A stretch of 64,000 bases of DNA from Dinochytrium kinnereticum (GCA_027604005.1 JADGJT010000024.1:43065-107064); one strand, 5' to 3'; counted from the stretch's first letter, positions 54,501 to 64,000 are shown. Numbers and translations: made by a program. The notes: a model not told the origin generated them from the sequence alone.

Positions 54501-55946
54501 GATGATCTTGCAAAGCTCTTTGTAGGTCAGGTTCTTGATGTTGCTCACTTGGCTAACCACAGACCCAGCAATATCTCTATCTCCACTCTCCTTGGTCGGA
54601 CTGGGGACGGAAGGGGGTGATGATGAAGAGCTTGCGCCCGTTCCATTTGGCTTAGATTCATTTTCAGAACCGACGGCTCCTCCTCGGTCTCCCTTACTCT
54701 TCTCTGTCTTGCGAGGCTTGGGTGGCATGCTCTCACACAGCTCCTTATACCTCATATTTTTCACATGCGTAGCAGCGGCAGGGGCTTCCGATGGCTGAGC
54801 CACGGGAGGTTGAGGAGACGGTACGGTATTAATTGGAGGAGGAGGCGGCACATTCATCATAGAGGGATGCGCTTGGGAGACGGAAGGTGGTGGGATGGCG
54901 GTGACAGATGGAGGTGGAGGAAAGTTTGGAGGAGGTGGAACTTGACCAGACATAAAGTTGGGTGGTGGAAAGGAGGTGGAGATGGGTGCTGCAGCTTGAG
55001 CGACGGGTTGGCTTGGAACGGCGGTGACCTCCTTGGCCCTCTGAGTTGCTATGTCGGCTTCTTCAGCGCTTCCAAAGTAGTGATAACGGTCATAGTTATC
55101 GTAATAGCCTGGGAAACGCTGCCCGTTGAACTCTGAACGATGGAGGGGAAAAAAAGTTGTTGGTGTGTAAGTAATGAGAGGATGAGTAGGAGTCCTCCTC
55201 AGAAAACGAGATGAGTTAAACTTACCAGCGAAGAAAAGCTTCTGTGGCATCACAGGCTGCTGAGGCATGACAGGCCCCCATTGTCCAGGAATTGGCCCAT
55301 AAGGATGCCAGCCTTGCGGAGGGGGTGGCATTCCATTGGGCCCTCCATAAAAGGCCTGCGGAGCACCATTCTGGGACCACCCCTGCGCAGGCGAAGGTGC
55401 ATGCATCATGTAATGTTGAGGAGGTATCGAAGATTGAGGGTAGGGTGCGGCAGGGTAAGGGCTGAGCGAGGAGATTGACGGATTGGAGTAGCTGCGATGC
55501 ATACTTGGTGGCCCTTGCTGGCTCATGTAAGGCTGGTAGTATGGATCATGGTACGGCTGTGAGCCGGGACCATGCCGTCCTATGGAGTAATGGCCTGGGA
55601 TGGCTCCAGGCGGGGGAGGAGGTGGTGCGACTCCTGGTTGTGGGCGAGCGACTGGTGCTTCAAGGGTCACTCTGGAGGGTTCCGGAACTTCACCGCCAGT
55701 TTGTGGTTTCTGACCTGAGCCAATCTGATACACCCCTGGTGCTGATGGGTCAAAGGAGACCACGACGCCCGTCGAGACCTTTTTCTTCTTGATCTTGGAG
55801 GCAGGGAGAAGCCAGCTGCCGGTGGCAGCACTCGGCACAGCACCCGCCTGCGCCGCCGATCCATTGCCTGGGCCTGGAGGCAGCTGTGAAGCATTCGATG
55901 CATGCGACGGCGCTGAGGACGGGGGGGGGGGAGCGTTGGAGTACAT
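51558..55946 (-). CDS. Large proline-rich UBA-domain scaffold protein
   Basis: Exons 55226-55946 and 51558-55132 give about 1431 residues; the 93-nt intron is stop-free and a multiple of three. The N-terminal 230 residues are Pro/Gly/Tyr-rich. Two related motifs follow: VKNMRYKELCESMPPKP (about residue 368) and IKNLTYKELCKIIPPKP (about 448). A UIM-like segment (SDYAFALAIFASQI) sits near 615. A UBA domain lies at about 794-834 (TLVETLLDKGFELDGVLYALESVGYD). An acidic Glu/Val coiled region spans 865-1000. The C-terminal third has many PPPPP tracts. This suggests a ubiquitin-binding adaptor with SH3/WW or actin-regulator partners. No orthologue was recognised. Confidence 0.75.
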   Translation of the reverse strand: MYSNAPPPPSSAPSHASNASQLPPGPGNGSAAQAGAVPSAATGSWLLPASKIKKKKVSTGVVVSFDPSAPGVYQIGSGQKPQTGGEVPEPSRVTLEAPVARPQPGVAPPPPPPGAIPGHYSIGRHGPGSQPYHDPYYQPYMSQQGPPSMHRSYSNPSISSLSPYPAAPYPQSSIPPQHYMMHAPSPAQGWSQNGAPQAFYGGPNGMPPPPQGWHPYGPIPGQWGPVMPQQPVMPQKLFFAGKFNSSRFLRRTPTHPLITYTPTTFFPLHRSEFNGQRFPGYYDNYDRYHYFGSAEEADIATQRAKEVTAVPSQPVAQAAAPISTSFPPPNFMSGQVPPPPNFPPPPSVTAIPPPSVSQAHPSMMNVPPPPPINTVPSPQPPVAQPSEAPAAATHVKNMRYKELCESMPPKPRKTEKSKGDRGGAVGSENESKPNGTGASSSSSPPSVPSPTKESGDRDIAGSVVSQVSNIKNLTYKELCKIIPPKPPKSVKTPRSATLAAPPSSPLTGEASPASPKRPNLLQSFFGDATSPGSSPGVRGKAFGGEGRSVSSPGFATGYFGVKPPTPPASSLSPPPSATSSGSAKAPSFLLGPLPFEEGDKEGASPSSGMQTTGDQTNSMVESDAALAASLAADPSKKDANVDSDYAFALAIFASQIQSNVTATTVHQTGASSISSPTRVVLSPTSSPKPPASQSNQIGSTSSALPVGRFMGIDDVGVAGASIPGTVPLLSSDETTAPPPPPTQIQNLGGSPIDEIGVPSHVNPSAAITRTPPLPPTSIDSFSEPTSTMTAQSPTPTHNVEAPPSSSSPSPLAATSTPPSSTDGNEQIRRATLVETLLDKGFELDGVLYALESVGYDLGLAVAILMEDREAHERALIDAGSEGEVAGPTGSAVVEAVHGQQEAEKVEAVDVEVMEVEQEVGKVEAVDVEVIEVIEVKQTIEVQEVQRTVEEMQEAQVEAEKSEEPEDLQTVPKIEKVQDVKQAEEVQELIEAEKIVEVREMKVVQEFREIEKEQDEEVPEADTVHEVQEAVSVPLSPPVAIPTDSFEIPESTPCVKEPTLTEAAKAPSLDELEIPIYSLGLVTEPIFDESMSPPPPPPSAVTSAALQDRVETEDVVFAAPSPIPPPRTTSSPHPATWGIYGSIASVSSFAKPEPPPRIMRAEPVPPPDADNVVDSDVTANVFGSLPSPPVSDEEASVTQIKTFVPPPPPPGPPPLKNDAPPPPPPNAIAHADMRASIAIPTSSTPEPLPKGEVSLIDQVKEFRRRSALYLPVDEESDALKKPSSRSSYIVPSRNSSLDMMDGSVAPSGLGRGGYLGESLIRTDQSDRMRGTSSSPLGMATSVSWDGMSVAPPPPNKTLPTHFIGATGHISSSPLPMPPRSSTMSPPLPPAPVSASLSTSPPLPLPPPAVFENASLEKDLPLPPPVPPKEEDEDLPPPPPPPRVQYFAAPLVNGSGVVGQMGGR

Positions 55947-56620
55947 GGTGTCAAGTGAAGGGGGCAGAGGTAATCAATCTGGCGACACTGTGTCTCCTCA
56001 AGCGACGCAGACAGGCCCAGCACAGCAGGCTCAACAACAACAGCACACGCAGTATCCCGGCGCCTCCAGCGATGCGACGTGCGGTCCCGACGGCTGCCTG
56101 CCTGCGATGACGGCCGCAGCGATGCGCGTGAGCAGGGATCGATTGGGCGATGACGGCCTGCAGCAGCAGTGGTAAGCCCCGAGCACAAAGGTTGCTGCTG
56201 GCCGAGCAGATGGTTGGTGATACCGGAGGCTACACAAACTATCACCGATGAAACTCCGTGGGGGTTGAGTGGGTGGGGCAGAGAGAGACGACAAGGACGG
56301 ACGGACGCTGCTGCTGCTGGCGACGCGACGGACGACGGCGTCATGCGTTGGTTCGCTCGCAGGCAGCCGTGCGTGGAGGAGGAGGTGACGCGTTGAGGCG
56401 CTTTGAGTGGGACGTGTTAACCACGCCGTGGAGACACTGATCGATCGATCGCCTCTGACGCAGGAGGGATGCTGCGGATGCGCGCAGGTGGAGATGGTGA
56501 GCCCAACGCGATCCTTGTTGCTGGCCCCATCAAAGATGTGCTGGCGTTCGGTGCCTCCATCCACACCTCGTCAGACTCGTGTCCTTAAATTTTGATAGGA
56601 AAAGTGAGAAAAACGCAACC
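55947..56620. promoter_or_regulatory. Divergent promoter region between the UBA scaffold and mS41
   Basis: The two genes start head to head 674 bases apart. The stretch is GC-rich with many CAG/CTG triplets. Long frames on both strands overlap without any domain, so no gene is called. Confidence 0.45.
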
Positions 56621-57568
56621 ATGTCGTGCTGTCGAGTCGTCCACCAGCAGCAGCACCTTGCCTCCCGCACAGTGACTCCCCTCCTCCGCACCCCTGCTGC
56701 ATTCGCCTCCCTCTCCTCCGTCCTTGCCCCCGCAACCCGCTCCATTTCGATCCTCGCATCCTCCAGCTGCAAGACGTCTTTCAGCAATGCTCATCCTGCC
56801 CTTGGCCAGGCTCGCGGGGTTGTGAGGATGCCTTTGGAGAACTGGAAGCTGTCGAAATCTTATGTCGAGTTGGGAAATGCTGCAAAGAGGGTGGATTTTG
56901 TGCCGAAGCCCAGAGGTGATTGCCATTGGTTTTTGTTGTTTTTATTGGATCGCATTTTAGATGGGTTGGGGGGTTTCGGCAGATTACTCTCCTTTTTTGC
57001 GTTGGTTATAGTAGTTTTATTACCTTTGCTCTTATTTGGGGCCATTTTTAGCTGCTTTTGCTGTTTCTTTCGGCATTCCACTTTTTCGTTTCTGTTTTTT
57101 TTCTATTCAACCAATGGAGGGAATTTCGCTCGACCTTTCTCGTGCCATCACCGTTTTACTTTACTGTGTTTGCAGATTGCTTGTTCTTCTGATGACCTTT
57201 TTTTTTGATCTCCCTCGTTTCCGCACCATTCCTCTTTCCACGCTTTCAACCAACCATGTCTCCTAAACCACCGACAATTAGGTCAATTCCAGGACCCCGC
57301 CACCTTCCTAACTGCCATCGGCCGCTCCTGCGGCGACTACGCCCCCAAATTCAACTCATGGGCTCACCTCTTTCAAGCAACCTCAGATGAGATGGCCACT
57401 TCCCTTGGTATCCCGACAAAGGCTCGCAAGTACATTCTTGGATGGCGGGAGTGGTTCAAGAGGGGACGGGATCCTTATGTTGTTCCGGTTGCTAAGAGAG
57501 CGAAAAAGTATCTGAAGCTTAGGGCAAAGGTGAAGCTGGAGAGGTTGAAGAGGGAGGGTAAGGCTTGA
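56621..57568 (+). CDS. FYV4: Mitochondrial small ribosomal subunit protein mS41 (IGR-motif protein)
   Basis: Two exons (56621-56915, 57282-57568) give 193 residues. The N-terminus is rich in Arg, Ser, Ala and hydroxylated residues without acids, as expected for a mitochondrial targeting sequence. The core is the IGR motif: ATFLTAIGRSCGDYAPKF, then WAHLFQATSDEMATSLGIP, then KARKYILGWREWFKRG. That motif defines mS41 (yeast Fyv4), a protein of the mitoribosomal small subunit. A basic tail (VAKRAKKYLKLRAKVKLERL) fits rRNA contact. The 366-nt intron is long for this window and very T-rich; splicing joins FVPKPRG to QFQDP in frame. Confidence 0.9.
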
Positions 57569-58044
57569 GGAGGTTCGGTTCTTTCGTGTGATTTGGAGAT
57601 TGGGCTTGTTTTTTTTCTAAGAGCCTTTTTTTTGCTTTTGATTTGGTGGTGGGAGGGGGGTGGATCGTGCTCGGTCGTTTTGCATCCAATAGATTGTAAT
57701 CACACTATTGACACATGGTCTTGATTCATTCATTCATAAAAGGGCTTTAATCCCTCGCTAGTCATGAAATCACGTTAAAAGAAAGACAACGAATTCAAAA
57801 GGAGTTGAATTCTGGTTTTCAAAGGGCAGCCATCACACAACAGCAGCACGAGATCAGGTAGAGTCAAGCAATCCAAACACGACCCCCAGACAAAAGAAAA
57901 GAAAAGAAAAAAAAAACAATTAAAAGAAGCAGGACTTCTCATAAAGTAAGTATGAAAGGCAAGGAAATACCCCCCGATTTATTTCTCCAAAGGTTTTATA
58001 TAGGACAGAAAAGAATGGTGCGAAAGATCATGTGCCAATATCCC
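57569..58044. other. Convergent 3' region between mS41 and COX12
   Basis: A-rich and T-rich tracts only; no gene is supported. Confidence 0.5.
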
Positions 58045-59076
58045 TTAGTGGTGGGCATCGTCGTGCTTCTTCTCGTACAAAGCAGGGAAGACACCAGCCT
58101 CCCTCTGCTCGTCCCACTTCTCCACCTATGAAAAAATAAAAAAAAAACCAAAATGATCAGAGAAGGTGAATCAAAGCTAGCATTTGATGGATAACGCGGG
58201 GTAGTAAAGAAAGAAGAACGAAAGAAGAAAGAAAATAATCTTGGGCAGGCATCATAAGTGTAAATTTTAGGAAAAGACATACCCATTTGATCGGGCAAAT
58301 GGCGTGGTAGACGGAGCGGAACTGCTTGCAGGGTGCGTAGTCATCTCCCTTGGCGGATACGCACTTGAAGTAGTCGACGTAGTTTTGCCAGCAGTTCTTG
58401 GTCTGAGAGAAAAGATGGATGAGTTTTGAATCTGGCTCCACTTATTTTTCAAGGGGAACATTGTTGGCAAGCAAAAAGGTGGCTGCGATCTCGTGAAGCT
58501 ATTCCGCTGGGGTTCAGATACTCTATGGATGAGATTCGAGGTTTGGGCAAAACAGGCCTCATTTTTTTTGCTCCCCAAAAATCCCGTTGATGTTGTTGGA
58601 AACACTTGAAATCTCCTCAAACCGAATCTTCCAAATCCGCAGCCCCCGAGAACCACTTCACCCAAGATATAATCCCCTCTCCGCAAATCAAGTAACTCCA
58701 ACCCCCAACTGCCCCCAATCTCCCTCCCCCCCGGCAGCAAGAAAAAAAATTTGCAGGTCAACGAGCCCTCACCTGGTTCATGTTGGGGAACCGAGCATCA
58801 AAGCTGGCGGTCTGCGATTCACACAATGCAGAAACATTGATTCAGTTCGTCCGATAGCAGGAAGGGTTTCCAACATCAGCGATCCCGGGCGCAGGGGGGG
58901 TTGCAAGGTGATAGATAGGTTTTGCAGATGTGAGTCATGAAGGTGGATGGTTTTAGAAAGTGCGTTAGCCTCAGATTCAGTTGGTGACGGGGTGAGAACG
59001 ATGGGGAGCGTCGAGGGGAAGGGAGGGGCTGGAGGGGAACGGGGATTTGACGCACCTTGAGGGTGATCTCGCTCAT
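58045..59076 (-). CDS. COX12: Cytochrome c oxidase subunit VIb
   Basis: Four exons (59056-59076, 58773-58811, 58283-58402, 58045-58125) give 86 residues, the normal family length. The first exon codes only MSEITLK, the second TASFDARFPNMNQ, both ending at codon boundaries. The twin Cys motifs are complete: C-x9-C (CWQNYVDYFKC) and C-x10-C (CKQFRSVYHAIC), followed by WVEKWDEQREAGVFP. These form the coiled-coil helix-coiled-coil helix fold oxidised by Mia40 in the intermembrane space. The subunit sits on the outer face of complex IV and supports its dimer. All introns keep phase 0. The model is secure. Confidence 0.95.
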
Positions 59077-60144
59077 GGCTGTGGGTGGGGATGGGGGGGG
59101 GGGATGAGGGGCGAGGGTGGGTTGGGATAAGGAGGAAAAAACCGAAAATTTCACTGTTTCACCGCTCAGGAGCATCCTCTGGTTTTGCTCACCTCGACGC
59201 CAGGGAGCGAACGACGGGGCCATCGCCCGCTGCCTTCGCTACGCTTCAGTGGTTGGGGCTGCTCGGCAGAGCACTCGGTTGAGGAGACGTGCCTTTGCAG
59301 CGTCCTGACTGACGCGAGGGGTGAACCCTTTGCAGGTGTTGCACTGGCTGGACTGTTTGCGCGGCGTTGGGATGGATGCAAAGGAGGTCCTTGCGTGTTT
59401 GGAGTTGCCTGAGCATGCGTCGGTCTGCCCGGACTGCGATGCCCGTGCTCACCTTCACTACAAATGCAAGTGCATTGCCACTTGAAGGGCGACCTTTTGC
59501 GAATCTCTTTGGAGGCGGCGAGAATGAACACTCTTGACTTACAATCTGGATGATTTCTTGGAGGCTTTCGCAAAGCCTGATACTGGCATGCGGGCGGCAG
59601 AACAGGTGGTGGTAAGTGCTGGGTGGAAAGCTTTTGGGATACGCATTGAACAGGACAGGATTATTACTCTGACTGTCCAGATGGATGATTTGGGGTGCGC
59701 TCAGGATCGACTGGAGGAGGAATTAAACAAAGTTGCTGGGATATGGTACCCATGCCATCCAACATATCCCCCGAGTTTAACGATGCCATAAAACTTGGCT
59801 GTCCATTGCGGCCCACTGATGCTCTGACATCACAGACTGCCTATCTCCTGACACTGCAGCTCCCACTCTCATCAAGCTGCACGGGGTCTCGCACAGAAGC
59901 AAGATGTCATTCGGATGTTGTTAAGTGCAGGCGGATGGGTTGTCTAGGGCTGGGCTGTTGGCGCGACTTGCGGAAAAGTCCAGGTCTTGATGGAGTGAAG
60001 AGCGAGAGTATCAGTGACTCGCCAGCCGTTCGAATAGCAGTCCAGTCGAGCAGCGTGATAAGCGCGTCAAATGCAGATAAAGGTATTGGGGGTGCATCCA
60101 ACCACCCAGTTTTGATCGCAAGTCATGAAGGAAAATCAACCAGG
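59077..60144. other. 1.07 kb region between COX12 and the first F-box gene
   Basis: This must contain the COX12 promoter (leftward) and that of the F-box gene (rightward). The F-box frame is open from 59695 but carries no recognisable content before 60145. A frame of 85 codons at 59534-59791 starts without ATG and shows no domain. Confidence 0.45.
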
Positions 60145-61593
60145 ATGACCCCGACCATCATTGCCACCAGCGCGGCCCACAGGTGCTCTCACATCCCAGA
60201 CGTGATGCTCCTCATCCTGAGACACTGTGATATCTCCACTCTCATCCAAATGCATTCAGCCTCGCGGCGGTTTCGACTCCTGTCTCAGGACGCTGATGTT
60301 TGGGAGTCACGACTTCCACCAGGCTTCTCGAGACGCATTTCACCGCTGGATCGATGTGAAATGGCTGTTCGACACTCGTCCATGATGGTGGCGAAGGAGA
60401 TTCGGGTTGATGAGGAGAGGACGTTGCAAGTTGCTGAGGCAGGGTGGTCGCTGATGGGGGTTGGGGTGAAGGGGAGGTGCAGGATTCTGGTGGCTGCAGT
60501 GATGTCGGCTTGGTCGGGTGTTGGAGATCGAGTGTTTTCGGTTTACCTTTCTGAAAGGGTTGGTTTGGTTCATCGTTTGCGGGTGGGAGAGGATGCGAGA
60601 GTCACCAGAGACGTTTTCTTTGATCTGACGACGGGAGAATCGTTTTCGCTACCCGAAGCGCTTCCACACCCGTTGATTTGGTCGATCCCTGGAACGAATC
60701 TGATTTTGAATGGTGAGGCTCACCAGAGGTCGCTTAACTTGAAGATGTTTAGGTGGGATGAGGTTGGAAAGACTTTTGGACTTTGTGGCGATGAAGAGGG
60801 GCTGTTTGAACCCATGTTGCGGGCTTTTGCGGTCATGCCTGAGGTTGTGGTGAATAGTTGGGGAGTTGTTTTGACTGGGTGGGACCGTGGAGGGCTTTAT
60901 AGCACGTTTTTGGTTTACCGTGTTGACGTACAGGCGACGGGGTTAACGTTTTTGAGTGGGAATTGCTTGGATGAAGGACGGTTTTTTGACTACGACATCA
61001 TCGATCTGAATGCTGGACGAGATTTGAAGGTGAATTGGACATGCTTGTTGGGATCATCACGACTGTTCGTGCAGGAACGGGACATCTTTACCGTGGCAAA
61101 CATTCTGGATGAAGGTTCTTTGGGTTATCAGGATCGGTCGAAAGAAGGTCTATTGCGTGAGGAGCGGCGCCCTTCTTTGACTTGGAACGATCGGTTGACG
61201 TGCCTTCCAAAGGAAGTAAAGGACATGGGTTCCGGAACCATATTTTTGTCTGGAGACCGTCTACTGAGAGACAGCCTTGATGGTTGCGTTCTTCACCAAC
61301 TTGACATGGCCACCATGACACCGCGGGATCAAAAGATTCCACCGGGGATTTTTGGTGCCAATCTGACGTTGAACCTCCCCATGGATCCTTCTCGGTTGGT
61401 GCTTGGAAGCTTTTATCTGGATGAGGTGATCACTGTTGTTGATCCTGTCTGCGGGCGGGGTGTTTCGTTTGAGTGGGTTGGGGGGTTTGATATCATGAGC
61501 AATGGGTATGCTTTAGTGATTTTTGAGGAGGATTTGGGTGGAGGGATTGTGCCCAACTGGGAGATGCGGGCTGTGGTATTCAAGTTGACCTGA
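60145..61593 (+). CDS. F-box family protein, tandem copy A
   Basis: An intronless frame of 482 residues starts at an ATG just before the F-box-like helices: HIPDVMLLILRHCDISTL, then MHSASRRFRLLSQDADVWES and RLPPGF. The remainder is a repeat-poor beta-rich region with blocks shared with copy B (SVYLSERVGLVH, HPLIWSIPGTNLILNG, VMPEVVVNSWGVVLTGWD, WTCLLGSSRLF, DPSRLVLGSFYLDEVITVVDP). F-box proteins recruit targets to SCF ubiquitin ligases; the C-terminal region would bind the target, which is unknown. Open frame upstream of the ATG (from 59695) looks unrelated to copy B, which supports this start. Confidence 0.8.
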   Translation: MTPTIIATSAAHRCSHIPDVMLLILRHCDISTLIQMHSASRRFRLLSQDADVWESRLPPGFSRRISPLDRCEMAVRHSSMMVAKEIRVDEERTLQVAEAGWSLMGVGVKGRCRILVAAVMSAWSGVGDRVFSVYLSERVGLVHRLRVGEDARVTRDVFFDLTTGESFSLPEALPHPLIWSIPGTNLILNGEAHQRSLNLKMFRWDEVGKTFGLCGDEEGLFEPMLRAFAVMPEVVVNSWGVVLTGWDRGGLYSTFLVYRVDVQATGLTFLSGNCLDEGRFFDYDIIDLNAGRDLKVNWTCLLGSSRLFVQERDIFTVANILDEGSLGYQDRSKEGLLREERRPSLTWNDRLTCLPKEVKDMGSGTIFLSGDRLLRDSLDGCVLHQLDMATMTPRDQKIPPGIFGANLTLNLPMDPSRLVLGSFYLDEVITVVDPVCGRGVSFEWVGGFDIMSNGYALVIFEEDLGGGIVPNWEMRAVVFKLT

Positions 61594-62102
61594 GTGACTG
61601 GGAGGGGGTTGATTCCTCTGCCTGGTCTTTAATGTACGTCTGAAACAGCAATAGAATCAGAGGTGTTGTTGCTGTGTAAAAGAGATGATCAATACACTTG
61701 TCGTTCGGCCACTCCAACAGCTGCAGTGTAAAGTTATGGGGGCACTGCCTATTTTCTTTCGTCTTCAATAGTGTGTCTGTGAACCAAAAGCCTTCGACCT
61801 CCACACAACACCCGAAATGTTTGCGCCTTGAAGGGGAATGATAGAGCATCACGAGCGGTTAGGCTAAAGGAAACGAGTGACTGAAGGAGGAGGAGGCTTT
61901 GGGTTGGGATGTGGGACGACGGAGGCAGTGTGAAGGACGCTGTTGGAAGGACTTTCTAACGACTGAGCAAATCGTGTGTTTGCGTGGGTCAAAACGCGCC
62001 AAGGCGTCAGTCAACTTTCGCAAACTCAAATTCATCTGCTATTTAACGTCGCCCATCGAGGAGCGGATCTCGCAGCCGTCCTCGCCTCTCCTTTCTTGCG
62101 TC
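61594..62102. other. Spacer between the tandem F-box genes
   Basis: 509 bases carry the 3' UTR of copy A and the promoter of copy B. The copy B frame is open upstream to 61899 but without ATG homologous to copy A. Nothing else is seen. Confidence 0.5.
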
Positions 62103-63626
62103 ATGGGTATCGACCACCACCCCGCACGAAGGTGCTCGCTGATCCCGGTGGCGATGCTGATAATCTTCCGAAACTGCGACCTCCCAACGCTGCTTCGGCT
62201 CCGTCAAGTCTCACGCGCATTCAGAGAGCTCTCGCAGAGCCCCTGCATCTGGAAATCAAGACTTCCACCTGGGTTCGACAGGTTTCTTCGTCCTCAAGAT
62301 CTTTGCGACGCGGCTGCTCGTCATTCATCTACGATATTGAAGGCTGGTTTTCAGGAGGTCGAGAAGAAGACGGTTCAGGTCATTGAGGACATGTCTTGGT
62401 CGTTGGAGAGGGAGGACTTGAGTGGTCGGCGGCGGAGGATCTTGGGGATCATCACACCGTCGGATTTTGATCTTGCTTTGAGGGGTAGAAACATTCAGGT
62501 GTTTCCTGTTTACCTTTCAGAAAGGGCCGGCGTGATCCATCAGTTTGTGGGGCCGCTTGTGGTAGACGGGAACGGGGAGCCAGAGCATCATATTCACAAC
62601 GTGTTTTTTGATGTGAGCTCGGGGGAGAGGTTCTTGCTTCGTCACCCTTTTCCCCATCCTCACATTTGGTCCATCCCGGGAACCAACATGATTTTGAATG
62701 GAATCATACCGACTCGTCGTCACATGCGTAGTTTTTTTTCAGCCCCCGAGTTGAAGCTGTTTCAATGGAATGAAGCGGGAAAGACGTTTGAGCGTTGCGG
62801 GGATGAGTCCGGGTTGTTTGAGCCGATGATGGAGGCCTTTCGTGTCATGCCCAAAGTTGTTGTCAACAGCTGGGGAGTTGTGCTCAGTGGGTGGGATTGG
62901 CAAGGAACTGAATGCACATTTTTGGCTTATCGTGTCAATCCTGACGGATCGGGGCTGACGTTTTCAAGTGGGTGTTTTTGGCATCATGAATGCTTTTCGG
63001 ATCCCCGCAAGACTGATGACGAAGACAAGACAGTTCAGAAGGACTGGACTTACTTGTTGGGTTCCTCTCGCCTGTTTTTTGGACGTTCTGATGTCGTCAC
63101 TATGGCCATCACCCTTGAAGCATGCATCGGAGACGACATTGAATGCGAGGAACAGAGCTTGGACGAAGGCACGGCTGAGGAGGAGACGGAGCAGGCGTTG
63201 CCATGGAAAGACCAGATGAGATACCTTCCTTATCAAAAAGGACGACCAAACGTCTTGTTGACGTGCGGGGATCGACTTTTGAGATACGACGGAGATTCTA
63301 TTCACCAGCATGATATCGATTCGGATGACCAAGGTCATCAAAGGAGGCTTTCTGGGCTGCTCTCCACGCAGCACATACTCAACCTGGCGATGGATCCTTC
63401 GCATTTGATTGCTGGCAATCCTTACTTGGAGAAGATGGTTACCGTTGTTGATCCTGTCACTGGACGCGTGGTGGCCTTTGAGTGGGCTGACGGATCCCTT
63501 CCTGCGGACCATCATCATCATCACCGTGTGCTTGTGGTCTATGAGGAGGACGTGGGGGGGCCGCTTGTGCCGCGGTGGGAGCAGCGAGCAGCTGGGCTCA
63601 TGCTGCCGATGCCGTTGCTGGCGTAG
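62103..63626 (+). CDS. F-box family protein, tandem copy B
   Basis: An intronless frame of 507 residues is collinear with copy A. The F-box-like start is RRCSLIPVAMLIIFRNCDLP, then LRQVSRAFRELSQSPCIWKS and RLPPGF. Shared blocks continue through FPVYLSERAGVIH, HPHIWSIPGTNMILNG, VMPKVVVNSWGVVLSGWD, WTYLLGSSRLF and DPSHLIAGNPYLEKMVTVVDP. It differs by short insertions, including an acidic loop (ECEEQSLDEGTAEEETEQ) and a His cluster near the C-terminus (ADHHHHHR). Function would be as for copy A: an SCF substrate receptor by inference. Divergence between the copies is large, so the duplication is not recent. Confidence 0.8.
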   Translation: MGIDHHPARRCSLIPVAMLIIFRNCDLPTLLRLRQVSRAFRELSQSPCIWKSRLPPGFDRFLRPQDLCDAAARHSSTILKAGFQEVEKKTVQVIEDMSWSLEREDLSGRRRRILGIITPSDFDLALRGRNIQVFPVYLSERAGVIHQFVGPLVVDGNGEPEHHIHNVFFDVSSGERFLLRHPFPHPHIWSIPGTNMILNGIIPTRRHMRSFFSAPELKLFQWNEAGKTFERCGDESGLFEPMMEAFRVMPKVVVNSWGVVLSGWDWQGTECTFLAYRVNPDGSGLTFSSGCFWHHECFSDPRKTDDEDKTVQKDWTYLLGSSRLFFGRSDVVTMAITLEACIGDDIECEEQSLDEGTAEEETEQALPWKDQMRYLPYQKGRPNVLLTCGDRLLRYDGDSIHQHDIDSDDQGHQRRLSGLLSTQHILNLAMDPSHLIAGNPYLEKMVTVVDPVTGRVVAFEWADGSLPADHHHHHRVLVVYEEDVGGPLVPRWEQRAAGLMLPMPLLA

Positions 63627-64000
63627 CGGGCAGGCGGGATATCCCCGTGGATATCCGCTGGAGGCGATGTGCGGAGATGTCTTCACTCTCCTTCACCTCC
63701 CGGTGCAAGAGCTGTGAGGTGTGCGGCTGTTCTCCGCGTAAAGAGGAACGCGAGTGCCAAATTAAAGAGCAAAGACAGTCTGTGGAAGAGGAGTGAAGCA
63801 CGTCGTCGCAGGCAGGTCTCGACGGGTGCTGGCTGATGAGGGGGAAGGTGAAGCTTCCATCGCGAGATTGTCAGAATAAATAGACGGAATTGTCAGAGTT
63901 GGCCGCCCTTCTGAACACTTTTTTTTTTTTTTTTTTTTTTTTGTTTCTATGATTTATTACCCAAACCCAAGAAAAAGAAAGATCCACACCATCAAACCTA
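63627..64000. other. Right-edge non-coding stretch
   Basis: It carries the 3' UTR of F-box copy B, with a hairpin-like GGATATCCCCGTGGATATCC just after the stop (about 63636-63656) and AATAAA on the plus strand near 63876. AATAAA on the minus strand near 63955 may mark the 3' end of a gene lying beyond the window. Confidence 0.4.
63919..63942. repeat. Run of 24 T
   Basis: An uninterrupted 24-base T homopolymer lies in the right-edge non-coding region. Confidence 0.95.

Noticed and set aside
59534..59791. 85-codon plus-strand frame between COX12 and F-box copy A
   Set aside because: It starts without ATG, has no recognisable domain and no supporting splice sites.

Overview
The window looks like nuclear DNA of a fungus, most likely an early-diverging zoosporic (chytrid-type) lineage. 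The genes are split by many short GT-AG introns (mostly 39-100 nt). The products are fungal or eukaryotic (mitochondrial COX12 and mS41, thiamine pyrophosphokinase, casein kinase 1, an SPX phosphate transporter, HMG-box and C2H2 regulators). One gene joins an animal-type extracellular ligand-binding domain to a cyclic-nucleotide phosphodiesterase. The lineage call is an inference from gene content, not from a marker gene. I rebuilt exon structures by hand; every spliced model given with exon coordinates sums to a whole number of codons.

Layout. 0-10 kb: a partial gene at the left edge, a Crz1-like C2H2 regulator (-), a Ufd1/zinc-finger/UBA protein (+), and a CocE/S15 hydrolase-like protein whose nucleophile Ser is Gly (-). 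10-22 kb: an SPX-SLC13 phosphate transporter with a 7-nt exon (-), a small CAP protein ending in KDEL (-), a gene-poor 3.9 kb stretch with one broken open frame, and a secreted-looking protein with a histone H1-like Lys/Ala/Pro tail (-). 22-36 kb: an F-box/LRR-like protein (+), a SurE-type nucleotidase/phosphatase (+), a 49-bp perfect inverted repeat, an HMG-box factor (-) and a casein kinase 1 (-). 36-43 kb: a 15-exon gene for a receptor-type phosphodiesterase (-). 43-56 kb: a proline-rich protein (+), thiamine pyrophosphokinase (-), a single-pass membrane protein (-) and a 1431-residue UBA scaffold (-). 56-64 kb: mS41 (+), COX12 (-) and two tandem F-box paralogues (+).

There are no operons. 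The genes are independent eukaryotic units, and neighbours share no obvious pathway. Signalling is well represented: a cyclic-nucleotide phosphodiesterase, casein kinase 1, phosphate sensing by SPX, and a Crz1-like factor. The most unusual items are the ligand-binding-domain/transmembrane/phosphodiesterase fusion, the Ser-to-Gly hydrolase, the secreted H1-tailed protein, the KDEL-tagged CAP protein and the 7-nt exon.
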